Positions 37,208-45,768 of a DNA stretch of 64,000 nt are shown here, piece after piece. Below the pieces are notes generated by a model. That model searched no databases and was not told the DNA's origin. It saw only the letters and a program-made list of their open reading frames with translations. The stretch is taken from contig NZ_MWWS01000004.1 in assembly GCF_002259585.1 (NCBI RefSeq), positions 620,001 through 684,000 of the forward strand. Reading direction: 5' to 3'. The position numbers were made by a program, and so were the translations under genes. The number at the start of each line of letters is the position of its first letter. Position 1 is the first letter of the stretch. Origin of the DNA: Bombiscardovia coagulans. Lineage in GTDB: Bacteria; Actinomycetota; Actinomycetes; Actinomycetales; Bifidobacteriaceae.

Positions 37208-38281
37208 CTACTTTTGTTGAGTCAGAGGGCGCGTAGAATTCCGTATCTCCAAAGTAGACGCAATCTTGCAAAATACGTGTTCACCAGATTCAACACCGAG
37301 TGGACGAACGCCGTCGATCCGGTTTTTCAACACTTGAACAGACAGATGAGCAACATCATGTAAGCCTGGCGAAATCGAAGTCAACGAAGGTGATAAATAC
37401 TGAGAATCCTCAGAATTATCAAAACCGATAACTGAAATATCGTCAGGCACCTTGAGACCACGCATCTGGATAGCATGAAGGGCACCCGCTGCGAGCATGT
37501 CATTAAATGCCACTACCCCATCAGGCACAAGTCCGGAATCCAACAACTCATTCATCGCACTTTCACCATCAACACGATGCCACATACGGGACGGCACAGT
37601 CAGTCGCGAATCAAAAGGCAGGCCTGCTTCTTCCAGAGCTTGCTTGTAACCGGTTAAACGCAGGGCTGCGGACCCCAACTCCTCGCCCGGATGTGTACCA
37701 ATTACAGCAATCTTACGGCAGCCTGACTCAATAAGGTAGGAAGTTGCTCGTTTAGCACCTTCCACATTTTCCGTTGCCACATGATCAACATCACGCGTAA
37801 AAATACGCTCTCCTAAAAGCACTATTGGGTATGAAACGTTGAGTTGTTCCACATCACCCATACCTAATTCAAGAGGGCTGTATATAAGTCCATCAATCAT
37901 TGAGTGCTGAGAACCGTGCAATGCTTCCAACTCACCCTGGCGGGAATACAATGTGGGTTCAACCAGAACCCGTAAACCAAGTTTTTTTGCTTCCTTAATA
38001 ACCAAGGATGACAGTTGGGCAAAATACGGCAACGTGAGGTCTGGAATCGCAAGCGCAATCATACCTGTATGCCCTAAACGCAAATTTCGTGCAGGTACAT
38101 TAACCACATATCCCAGCTCTTCAATAGCTTGGTTTACCTTCTGCCGCGTGGTTCCTGAGACAAATTCGTAATCGTTCACTACGTTCGAGACTGTTTTCAC
38201 TGAAACGCCAGCCCTTTGTGCCACATCTTTCATAGTAGGCATTGAACTGTGCATACTATCCTTCTCAGAAACATCAGGCAT
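37208..38281 (-). CDS. LacI family transcriptional regulator of the arabinan locus
   Basis: 357 residues from the ATG at 38281, backed by GGAGGTG 8 nt upstream. The helix-turn-helix is TMKDVAQRAGVSVKTVSNVV followed by the hinge (NQAIEELGYVVNVPARNLRL). The ligand-binding domain has LALAIPDLTLPYFAQL, VVAFNDMLAAGALHAIQMRG and DDISVIGFDNSEDSQYLSPSLTSI. Its start shares an A with the stop of the upstream GH43 gene (TGATG), so the two are translationally coupled. At least five AACGTT-centred palindromes in the locus are candidate binding sites. The effector is likely arabinose or an arabino-oligosaccharide (inference from the neighbours). Confidence 0.93.
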   Translation of the reverse strand: MPDVSEKDSMHSSMPTMKDVAQRAGVSVKTVSNVVNDYEFVSGTTRQKVNQAIEELGYVVNVPARNLRLGHTGMIALAIPDLTLPYFAQLSSLVIKEAKKLGLRVLVEPTLYSRQGELEALHGSQHSMIDGLIYSPLELGMGDVEQLNVSYPIVLLGERIFTRDVDHVATENVEGAKRATSYLIESGCRKIAVIGTHPGEELGSAALRLTGYKQALEEAGLPFDSRLTVPSRMWHRVDGESAMNELLDSGLVPDGVVAFNDMLAAGALHAIQMRGLKVPDDISVIGFDNSEDSQYLSPSLTSISPGLHDVAHLSVQVLKNRIDGVRPLGVESGEHVFCKIASTLEIRNSTRPLTQQK

Positions 38282-40452
38282 CAGATATTCACCTCCACAC
38301 AAATCTTCGAGTTCGCGGTATTAAGTTCTTCATTACACTGCATGTCGAGAACCGGCATTCCTTCTTCAGACCAATGGACACGTCGAACTTGGGTATCACG
38401 CCCACGGTACTCTCCCTCACTATATTCGGCATTGTGGAAAACGTACAGCTGATGCCCATCCTCATCTCGACTCCACATGCCATGCCCCGTACCAAGCTGC
38501 CAAGAACCGTTGTAGATACTCGACTTTTGTAGAGGATAATCTAGTTTCGTCCAGTTCTTCGCATCAGTCAAATCTACACCTTGATCCGAGGGAGCGGTCG
38601 CTAAACCGGTGGTATAGTCTATGCCTACCAAGGATCCAGAATAAATCAGAAAAATACGCCCATCATGCACAACAGCATTAGGCCCTTCTGCAATCATATT
38701 ATCCCAAGCAAACTCGGGTACAATAATTTGCCGAGGAAGACTGATCACCCGATCGGGTACAGCTGGATCAAAGCGGGCTATCCAAATTGACCCCACTTGC
38801 TGCCAAGCATAATAGCAAGTCCCCGAATCCTCAATGACGGTCATATCCAAACTGATCCTCTCTACCGGATTGAGAGGTGAACCGTCCTTACATAGAATGG
38901 GCCGGGGACTATCCCAGTTAGACGGATTACGTGGATCCAAATCTTGGCCTGCACGATCTTTCCTCAGCTGCATAATATGACAAGAACCAGTCCACATGTC
39001 AGGCTTACCTGCACACGTATTAGCGCTCCCGTCCGGGTTGGTCAATTCACCGTCAAAACACGGCATAAAGAGGACAGAAAGACGGCCACCGATGATATGA
39101 AGTTCTGGAGCCCAGAAGCATCCTGTCATACGCCGGCCTTCACTATTACAATCACCGCATTTGAGTAGGTCAATTTCACACACACGTCCACCTGACTCGT
39201 CCGACAAATCTGCGATGGATTCAGCAACCCTCAGAGGCATATGGGTATGCCCTCCTCTAGGATCGACGCAGTTTCCACCTTCGTCTTCAGTGGCCATAAA
39301 CATGAAGAATTGCCTACCATTCCAAGTGAATGGAACCATCGAAGGATCAGCACGCTCCCTAGCAAAGGGCACTGGATACAACTGCTGGCGGACCCGACCG
39401 CGCAAATGACACCGAAAACCGGGCTGTAGTTTTTCTTCCTTCCATGCTGCTTCCAAAAGCGCAAGTTGATTCTTGTCAATTTCAATTCCACGCATAGCCG
39501 TAGAGCCGTCAGAATATCTCAGCTGGGCTTGAACACTGGTCAACTGTTCCCGCAACTGATACACAGTATCCGCATGCACATGCAAGGGTTCGACACTGAC
39601 AGCAGTGTTATACATACGTCCAAACCTGCCTTCAAGCACTTCCGCTTCACACTCGGTTATCGCCACTATATTGCAAGGATGAACATCCGCTATGGGAAAA
39701 TCTGCCGCCTTCAGCGATTGGTCTGGATCCAAAGCTATTACATCTGAATCTACGGCAACTAGGTCTATACTGAAAGCATTATTCATATCCAGATCGGTCA
39801 TAGCAGCACAAGCTAGTTGCCCTTGACTGTCATTACAGAAAATCAGATAACATTGCTTTGATTCGTCCCATACTGCTCGCGGTCGGTGTACTCCGTTTGC
39901 ACCCTTAATATGAATTTGACCAAGACGATCAAAACTTCTCAAATCTTTGGAGACGGCTACAAGAAACGAATCTCGTTCAGATCCATCAGGCTGACCATCT
40001 CGATCAGTTCGAGTAGCAATAATACCGAATCGTCCGTCAACTAAGCGAAAGAGCCAGGGGTTTATGAGACTCTTGAGCACAATATCCACACCCGGCATAA
40101 CTGCATCCCAGTCTATGGCAGAAGAAATTGCCGATTTGGCTTGTCGGGAATGATCATGGTGAGACAAGCCAGGATTAGCAACTTCCTGAACCTTTGGTTC
40201 AGGCACAAAGCGGCGCGCAGCAGTACAGGCAACCCGGGCTGACTGGGGCACCCCTTCAACTGGAACACCTGCTGCAAAGAAAATACCATAATTATCGTTC
40301 AACGGATACCATGAACCATCAGTTGTTGAACGCAAAGCTAAGTGCATGCTGAACGCAATGTCTGCGTTATTGGCTTCTTCCCTAGACGTAGGTTGCCTGG
40401 TATAGCAGAGCAAAGACCTACTACACTCTTCTTCCTGGCGCACACTTACCAT
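38281..40452 (-). CDS. Two-propeller GH43 family protein
   Basis: 723 residues from the ATG at 40452 (AAAGGAA site), no secretion signal. The C-terminal half is a full GH43 propeller: Asp near 369 (RERADPSMV), CFWAPELHIIGGRLSVLF, Asp near 535 (ISLDMTV) and Glu near 588 (AEGPNAVVHDG). The N-terminal half (about 45-330) also has propeller-like blades (LINPWLFRLVDGRFGIIATR, HRPRAVWDESKQCYLIF), but where the catalytic Asp would stand it reads INPW. It may therefore be a non-catalytic, sugar-binding or structural module. Predicted to act on arabino-oligosaccharides in the cytosol. First gene of a unit with the LacI regulator, divergent from the lipoprotein arabinanase. Confidence 0.82.
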   Translation of the reverse strand: MVSVRQEEECSRSLLCYTRQPTSREEANNADIAFSMHLALRSTTDGSWYPLNDNYGIFFAAGVPVEGVPQSARVACTAARRFVPEPKVQEVANPGLSHHDHSRQAKSAISSAIDWDAVMPGVDIVLKSLINPWLFRLVDGRFGIIATRTDRDGQPDGSERDSFLVAVSKDLRSFDRLGQIHIKGANGVHRPRAVWDESKQCYLIFCNDSQGQLACAAMTDLDMNNAFSIDLVAVDSDVIALDPDQSLKAADFPIADVHPCNIVAITECEAEVLEGRFGRMYNTAVSVEPLHVHADTVYQLREQLTSVQAQLRYSDGSTAMRGIEIDKNQLALLEAAWKEEKLQPGFRCHLRGRVRQQLYPVPFARERADPSMVPFTWNGRQFFMFMATEDEGGNCVDPRGGHTHMPLRVAESIADLSDESGGRVCEIDLLKCGDCNSEGRRMTGCFWAPELHIIGGRLSVLFMPCFDGELTNPDGSANTCAGKPDMWTGSCHIMQLRKDRAGQDLDPRNPSNWDSPRPILCKDGSPLNPVERISLDMTVIEDSGTCYYAWQQVGSIWIARFDPAVPDRVISLPRQIIVPEFAWDNMIAEGPNAVVHDGRIFLIYSGSLVGIDYTTGLATAPSDQGVDLTDAKNWTKLDYPLQKSSIYNGSWQLGTGHGMWSRDEDGHQLYVFHNAEYSEGEYRGRDTQVRRVHWSEEGMPVLDMQCNEELNTANSKICVEVNI

Positions 40453-40511
40453 AGTGCAATTCCTTTCAGTCGCCTCTGACACACGGGAGCAGAGCTCATT
40501 CGCTCTTATCT

Positions 40512-40525
40512 TTATAACGATATAA
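40512..40525. promoter_or_regulatory. Putative LacI operator, left of the divergent promoter region
   Basis: TTATAACGATATAA, one mismatched pair from a perfect palindrome, within the longer TTTATAACGATATAAA. It lies 60 bp before the GH43-lacI unit. Confidence 0.6.
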
Positions 40526-40590
40526 ACTATACAGTGACACCGTAGAGCAAGCAGCAAAATGGCACATACCTATGAGTTTTTGCATGATTA

Positions 40591-40600
40591 ACAACGTTGT
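40591..40600. promoter_or_regulatory. Putative LacI operator, right of the divergent promoter region
   Basis: Palindrome ACAACGTTGT within TAACAACGTTGTAT, 65 bp before the lipoprotein arabinanase start. With the site at 40512 it brackets the divergent promoters. Confidence 0.65.
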
Positions 40601-40664
40601 ATAAGTGCTCCCGGCGTCTCACGAACGCTGCAAAAGCAGGAAAAGAGAGGAAGTCTTGTCTTCT

Positions 40665-42263
40665 ATGCACAAGCCAACGCGATATGCCAGTCTGCTAGCA
40701 CTCATAGCTAGTGTCACACTACTGCTCACCTGCATACTTTCTGGCTGTGGAAAAGCTGGCACCAACAATACGCAAGCAGTTGACTCAAACAATAAGGAAT
40801 CCAACTCTTCTTGGCCTTCCCCCAAACGAATCTCTGTTCACGATCCTTCGATCGTTAAGGCAGGTAAAGAATATTACACATTTGGAAGTCATCGTGCCTA
40901 TGCACGTTCCTCAGATATGATCAACTGGACCCCATTTACTAACAACTTGAGTACAGACTATGAAACCATATTTGCCGACATTTGGAAGGAATGGCCTCAG
41001 CAGTCTTCTAACCCAGATGTCAAAGGAAACATGTGGGCACCAGATGTTATATACAACAAAGCCTTAAAAAAATGGACCATGTATCTGAGCCTGAATGGAG
41101 CAGACTGCCGTTCGGTTATCGTCCTTCTAACTGCCGACCGTATCGACGGCAACTGGACCTATGTAGGGCCAGTAGTTTATTCAGGCTTTAATCAGGGTAA
41201 CTTTTTCTCTACTGACGTAGGAAGAGTTCTCGGGAACAATGCAGATATAACGCGCTACCTCTCCACAACCGATACTGGCATTAATGCTATTGATCCTTCC
41301 GTAGAGTACGACGAAAATGGCAATCTCTGGATGACCTTTGGTTCATGGTTCGGCGGAATCTGGATGATTAGATTGGACCCCAGTACAGGTCTGCGTGATT
41401 ACACAATAACTTATCCCACCGAAGCGAATGTCTCCGACGGATACTATGGACATAAACTAGCAGGGGGTTATGGTAATTCCGGAGAAGGTTCATACCTAAT
41501 TCACGTCAACAATTACTGGTTTCTCTTTCTTTCTTATGGACACTTAGAACAGAAAGGCGGCTACCAAATCCGCATGTTCCGCTCTCAGTCCATCACCGGA
41601 CCATACGTAGACGAAGATAATCACCCTGCCACCTCTATAGGACCTTCATCCAACAATTGGACTGATAGTACAGGCGTCAGACTCCTCTCCTCCTATCAAT
41701 GGTCTGGCAGCAGTAAAAGCCATATTGAAGTTTCACAAGGTCACAATTGTGCACTTGTTGATACTGACGGAACCATCTACTTGATCTATCACACTCGATT
41801 CAGTGATCGAGACGAAGAACACCAAATACGAGTGCGCCAACTCATGACCACAGCCAACAACTGGCTGGTAGCATCCCCCTATGAATATAGGGGAATAAAA
41901 GCTAATCCAAAAGGTTACCCAGCTGACCAAGAGTCAGGCAAGTATGAACTGCTGTTCCACCGTCAGGACCAATACTTCAAAGGGCCTCACAAGGTGACAG
42001 ACAAGAACTCAACGAATTACCGTGGCGTCAATCAACCACAACGGGTTCGATTTGAATCAGACGGCACTGTAAGCGGAGATGTTAACGGCAGTTGGAAGAG
42101 AGCAATCGACACCAATCAGATAGTGCTTACCATAGAGACTGGTAGTTACGCGGGACAGTACCAAGGAGTGTTCTCTTATGTACCCCGAGAGCAAGATGGC
42201 AAAAAGGTTATGACCTTTTCTGCCATCGGCTCCAACCTTTGCATCTGGGGATCACGCTATTAA
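40665..42263 (+). CDS. GH43 endo-arabinanase lipoprotein
   Basis: About 532 residues. Signal: MHKPTRY, a hydrophobic stretch, then lipobox LSGC near residue 28, so the enzyme is membrane-tethered outside the cell. The propeller carries Asp near 59 (VHDPSIVKAGKEYY), Asp near 207 (NAIDPSVEYDENGNLWMTFG) and Glu near 272 (GEGSYLIH), then the small C-terminal beta-domain found in endo-1,5-arabinanases. It is closely similar through the catalytic region to the wall-anchored enzyme and the next gene (GNMWAPDVIYN, GSWFGGIWMIRLDP, LRDYTITYPTEANVSDGYYG). ATG at 40665 is used here; TTG at 40656 is better placed for the GAGGAAG site. It probably forms an operon with the downstream paralogue. Confidence 0.92.
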   Translation: MHKPTRYASLLALIASVTLLLTCILSGCGKAGTNNTQAVDSNNKESNSSWPSPKRISVHDPSIVKAGKEYYTFGSHRAYARSSDMINWTPFTNNLSTDYETIFADIWKEWPQQSSNPDVKGNMWAPDVIYNKALKKWTMYLSLNGADCRSVIVLLTADRIDGNWTYVGPVVYSGFNQGNFFSTDVGRVLGNNADITRYLSTTDTGINAIDPSVEYDENGNLWMTFGSWFGGIWMIRLDPSTGLRDYTITYPTEANVSDGYYGHKLAGGYGNSGEGSYLIHVNNYWFLFLSYGHLEQKGGYQIRMFRSQSITGPYVDEDNHPATSIGPSSNNWTDSTGVRLLSSYQWSGSSKSHIEVSQGHNCALVDTDGTIYLIYHTRFSDRDEEHQIRVRQLMTTANNWLVASPYEYRGIKANPKGYPADQESGKYELLFHRQDQYFKGPHKVTDKNSTNYRGVNQPQRVRFESDGTVSGDVNGSWKRAIDTNQIVLTIETGSYAGQYQGVFSYVPREQDGKKVMTFSAIGSNLCIWGSRY

Positions 42264-42281
42264 AAGAAAGCTAACAACATT

Positions 42282-43793
42282 ATGGAACTCTACCCGGCAG
42301 CAGAACACGGTATAGCCTATATTCACGATCCGGCAATCACTAAAGAGGGTGACTGCTACTATATTTTCGGCACCCACCGCCGGTTTGCCAAGAGCTTTGA
42401 TTTGCTCCACTGGGAACGTCTCGACAATAACATTACCCGGAATTATAAAACCTTATTTAAAGACCTATGGCAATCATGGCCACAGCAAGAAACTAACCCT
42501 AATATAGATGGAAACATGTGGGCGCCTGACGTGATTTGGAACCCATCTTTAGGTAAGTGGTGTATGTATATGAGCATTAATGGAGATAATTACCGTTCTC
42601 TTATCGCCCTGCTTACCGCAGACCACCTAGACGGAGACTGGGATCTGGTTGGACCTGTTATATACTCAGGCTTTACACCTGAGAATGTAGGGAAAACCGA
42701 TGTGCCACAAGTGTTAGGCAACCATGCAGATATAACACGCTACCAATCTCTAACCAACACCCGCATCAACGCCATCGACGCTGGCATCAATTTCGATGAA
42801 CATGGGAAACTGTGGATGAACTTTGGCTCTTGGTTTGGTGGCTGCTGGATGGTTCAGTTAGACCCAACCACCGGCCTGCGCGATTATACAGTCGAATATC
42901 AAACAATCGCCAACGTTTCTGACCCTTACTATGGGGTGAAGTTAGCTGGCGGATATTGGAATTCTGGCGAAGGAACTTACCTCATGCACTACGGGGACTG
43001 GTGGTACCTCTTCATTTCTTATGGCTGGCTGGGACGTACCGGCGGTTATCAGGTTCGAGAATTTCGTTCGCATTCCATCACCGGTCCCTACCTCGATGAA
43101 GCAGGAAATCCTGCCATCTCTACCAGTAAAGTTGCCAATAACTGGACAACTTCCACCGGCATTCGTTTGCTATCTTCTTACCAGTGGATAGGAGGTCCAC
43201 AACAAGATGGACCAATAGAAGTTGCCCAAGGACATAATTCAGCTCTCATTGACTCCGACAGAAGCATCTATATGGTGTACCACACTCGCTTCGCCAACCA
43301 AGGAGAGGACAACTACCAAACTATGATCCGCCAGCTCTTGCCCACTGCTGACGGCTGGCTAACCGCTGCACCCTTTACCTATCAAGGCGTACGAGCAGGT
43401 CAATCCCACGATAAACTACTGCATGCTGAACAATTAGCCGGTGATTGGGAGGTTATTGTTCACCGCCCCAGCACTTTCTTTAATGATAAGCAAGGAGAGC
43501 ATACAAGGCACCAAGAAGCAACAGCAGATGGGACAACAGGCATCAATATGCCCTTACTTGCACACGTGGAAGCCAACGGCAGATTCACATTGGACAACAC
43601 TCAAGGTAGCAAGGATGGGAACTGGCAGTTGCTGCAAGACAAATCGGAATCCATACAGCATATTCAGCTGACCGACGGCTCAGACGACTATGAAGGATGC
43701 CTATCGTTCCTTCCCGACGATGCCAGCAACCAATTACGCTTCTGCTTGAGTGCAATCGGCAACAATATCTCCCTCTGGGCCACTAAAATCTGA
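42282..43793 (+). CDS. GH43 endo-arabinanase paralogue without signal peptide
   Basis: 503 residues, 18 bp after the lipoprotein paralogue. The propeller begins almost at once: Asp16 in YIHDPAITKEGDCYY. Asp near 165 (NAIDAGINFDEHGK) and Glu near 231 (NSGEGTYLMHYG) complete the triad, and the C-terminal beta-domain is kept. No hydrophobic leader or lipobox is present and the ribosome site is weak (AAAGAAAG). Either it is a cytosolic arabinanase that trims imported oligosaccharides, or the secretion signal was lost after tandem duplication. All catalytic residues are intact, which favours the first reading. Confidence 0.9.
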   Translation: MELYPAAEHGIAYIHDPAITKEGDCYYIFGTHRRFAKSFDLLHWERLDNNITRNYKTLFKDLWQSWPQQETNPNIDGNMWAPDVIWNPSLGKWCMYMSINGDNYRSLIALLTADHLDGDWDLVGPVIYSGFTPENVGKTDVPQVLGNHADITRYQSLTNTRINAIDAGINFDEHGKLWMNFGSWFGGCWMVQLDPTTGLRDYTVEYQTIANVSDPYYGVKLAGGYWNSGEGTYLMHYGDWWYLFISYGWLGRTGGYQVREFRSHSITGPYLDEAGNPAISTSKVANNWTTSTGIRLLSSYQWIGGPQQDGPIEVAQGHNSALIDSDRSIYMVYHTRFANQGEDNYQTMIRQLLPTADGWLTAAPFTYQGVRAGQSHDKLLHAEQLAGDWEVIVHRPSTFFNDKQGEHTRHQEATADGTTGINMPLLAHVEANGRFTLDNTQGSKDGNWQLLQDKSESIQHIQLTDGSDDYEGCLSFLPDDASNQLRFCLSAIGNNISLWATKI

Positions 43794-43803
43794 TTGACTG
43801 TAA

Positions 43804-44262
43804 CTACAGACCCAACAAGACAACCGCCGAAGCAACTGGCCCATCATGACTTATAGAAATAAGCCACATCAGAGGCTGCTGTTGCTTCATTGACTGTGCC
43901 AGTTGAGCCTCCACCGTTTGACTCAAGTAGATACCTGGGCGCCCAAGTACATCATCGATAACCTCAACCTCTGCCCACGGAAAGGTATCAACTGTATAAG
44001 GGGGCCTTTGGGAACCTAGGGCTGTGCACCAAGCCTTGAGCACGCTCTCCTTGCCGGCCCACTTCGCAGCCAAGTGCAAACTCGACGCATCACCTTTGCT
44101 GGCGGCTAGGGCCTCTGCCTGTCTCAGCTCGCGAACTGAAAACAATTGCCTCATCCTAGAACCTGTCTCCTGCAACAGGCCCTCAAAGGCCCCCACATCA
44201 ACCAGGTCATGCCCGATCCCAAGTACCCGATTCAGACCACCGTGGACTCCATACTCTTCCAT
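43804..44262 (-). CDS. acpS: Holo-acyl-carrier-protein synthase
   Basis: 152 residues. Transfers 4'-phosphopantetheine from CoA to the Ser of the ACP domain. Motif 1 is LGIGHDLVDVGAF with the Mg-binding Asp. Motif 2 is LAAKWAGKESVLKAW, where the W-A-x-K-E-x-x-x-K-A core holds the second metal ligand. This is the usual stand-alone AcpS size. The fas gene of this window lacks a recognisable phosphopantetheinyl transferase domain, so this enzyme is its presumed activator. It lies on the same strand downstream of fas, separated by a toxin-antitoxin pair. No clear ribosome site precedes the ATG. Confidence 0.92.
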   Translation of the reverse strand: MEEYGVHGGLNRVLGIGHDLVDVGAFEGLLQETGSRMRQLFSVRELRQAEALAASKGDASSLHLAAKWAGKESVLKAWCTALGSQRPPYTVDTFPWAEVEVIDDVLGRPGIYLSQTVEAQLAQSMKQQQPLMWLISISHDGPVASAVVLLGL

Positions 44263-44493
44263 AATTTCTAGTATGCTTCAGAACCACTACAAGAAATTAA
44301 GAGCCCAGAGCTACGAACTCCGGTGCAGCATAGTCTTGTTTCCTACAGCCTTCTATGCATCGTTCTTAAACAAAACCTATTCTTGTCATTTCATCATTTT
44401 CGAACTGAAGAAAGTATCCAACAGCCGATGCCTCCGCACAAGACGCATCAGCAGGTCTTTCCAGTATTTCTCATTTGACCATAATACAGCTAC

Positions 44494-44814
44494 TTATTCC
44501 GACGGCCAATCATGACCAAAACGTCCCGTTCTCAGTTCTCTATGTGTACAAATACGGCGAAGAGTAATAGTACCTTTTGGATTGAAGGGACTATAGATAA
44601 CGAGAACGTCATCAAGCAAATGAAATTCACCACATCCGTTGTAGAGACCACCACGATTGTCTAAGGTATGAGGTCGACACTGCTCGGGCACCCGACCATA
44701 TACTTGCAATTCATGTTCCAGCAAGTCAGTTAGCTCCCGAGCTAGTTTAGGATTCCACCGAGAGAGCCGTCGATAATCTTTACGAAAATCCTTAGAGACC
44801 TTGAGTTCGTACAC
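44494..44814 (-). CDS. RelE/YafQ-type toxin (mRNA interferase)
   Basis: 106 residues, GTG start at 44814, overlapping the antitoxin gene by 23 bp. The N-terminus YELKVSKDFRKDYRRLSRW and the C-terminal half match the YafQ branch of RelE toxins. Likely catalytic residues are the His in CRPHTLDN, His and Asp in EFHLLDDVLVIY, and His in RICTHRELR, equivalent to the His/His/Asp/His set of YafQ. Such toxins cut mRNA on the ribosome. The C-terminal LRTGRFGHDWPSE is a short extension. Confidence 0.88.
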   Translation of the reverse strand: MYELKVSKDFRKDYRRLSRWNPKLARELTDLLEHELQVYGRVPEQCRPHTLDNRGGLYNGCGEFHLLDDVLVIYSPFNPKGTITLRRICTHRELRTGRFGHDWPSE

Positions 44815-45040
44815 GACCGGTTTCTTCCTGGACTATACGATCAAAGAACGCCCTCGTCTCAGCCGGAGTATGTAAGACAATATCATCATCCGCATCATCC
44901 TCATCAGCTAAATTGTGCACGAAAGTCTGCACCAGCTCAGTGAGTGTCGTACCCTCTCGACGCGCATTCGCCTCACCTTGCTCAAAGTCAGAGACGGTCA
45001 GTGGAACACTGAAATCGATCTTCACATCAGATGCATCCAT
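44792..45040 (-). CDS. RelB/DinJ-type antitoxin
   Basis: 82 residues from the ATG at 45040 (AGAGG 5 nt upstream). It begins MDASDVKIDFSVPLTVSDFE, a ribbon-helix-helix-like opening, followed by ARREGTTLTELVQTFVHNLA. The acidic middle (DEDDADDD) and C-terminal helix would wrap the toxin. It is first in the pair and overlaps the toxin start, the standard order. A 10-bp palindrome ACATATATGT at 45115-45124, 75 bp upstream, is a candidate autoregulatory site. Confidence 0.82.
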   Translation of the reverse strand: MDASDVKIDFSVPLTVSDFEQGEANARREGTTLTELVQTFVHNLADEDDADDDIVLHTPAETRAFFDRIVQEETGRVRTQGL

Positions 45041-45297
45041 ATCATCCTCTTCCCCTCGAACCGCTATCACTCCATGTTACCCGATGCAACAACTATTAAA
45101 CGCCTTATCTTCACACATATATGTATGCATCACTTCTCTAGCAGTGCAAACAACCGTGTACAGAACATAAACCGGCACACCTCAGGCAGTAGTAACGTTC
45201 GTTAATCCTTTCATGGCTTCTTTGAATGTTGTTGTGCACCGACTTTGAACAGGCATCAGCTTCTGCATTCGCGCCTATCCATCTGTGAGGAGCAAGC

Positions 45298-45603
45298 ATT
45301 ACTAACCCTCATGAGCAACTGACTGAAGACACAATACTGCATTACCATGATCGACAAACTCCCTTGGATGCTCAGTACCGAGCACTGGTCGCGCATATGG
45401 TTTGTGTTTGAGCTGAATACTAACAGGACGTTCTGGGCGAGCTATACCTTAAAACGTTTTTCTCCATTTTGAACGAGGATTCCTGCCCAAGGCCCCATGA
45501 AAGTACCAGGATCCCGGATACCCTTGGATTGGTCATGGATACCTGGACCTTGAGCTACTCACGATTACGTTGCAAGCCTTATCTCAGCAGGAACAATAAA
45601 TAA
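45298..45603 (+). pseudogene. Decayed small gene of unknown type
   Basis: One plus-strand frame of 102 codons is open except for two internal stops (TGA 45409-45411, TAA 45421-45423). It ends with TAA at 45601. A GAGGAG site (45287-45292) lies 5 nt before codon 1, which is ATT, as if an ATG had mutated. The N-terminal part reads TNPHEQLTEDTILHYHDRQT and the part after the stops reads QDVLGELYLKTFFSILNEDS. I do not recognise the family. The intact ribosome site with a broken start and reading frame suggests recent decay; chance is the alternative. The rest of 45041-45688 shows nothing else I can name. Confidence 0.35.
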
Positions 45604-45688
45604 TACAGGCATATGTCAAGGCAACGCCAAGTCACTATACCTGCTTGTGCCTATAATCAATCCCCTCTAGTATCCGCGCTGAAAATAC

Positions 45689-45727
45689 AGTATTCGCCCG
45701 ATCTCTATTAGAGACCAGGCGAATACT
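45689..45727 (-). terminator. Terminator of fas
   Basis: 10-bp outer stem AGTATTCGCC/GGCGAATACT (45689-45698, 45718-45727), with an inner TCTCTA/TAGAGA stem separated by 3-nt internal loops. Leftward it is followed by GTATTTTC. It lies 40 bp past the fas stop. Confidence 0.75.
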
Positions 45728-45768
45728 CGGATCAAACCACTAGAATGATTGCACGCTCACTCGTAACA

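Noticed and set aside
42282..43793. A 5'-truncated pseudogene
   Set aside because: Only the signal sequence is absent; the propeller, the catalytic triad and the C-terminal domain are complete and the frame is intact.
44024..44515. 163-codon plus-strand frame over acpS and the following gap
   Set aside because: Antisense to acpS motifs; composition is not protein-like and no start signal is seen.
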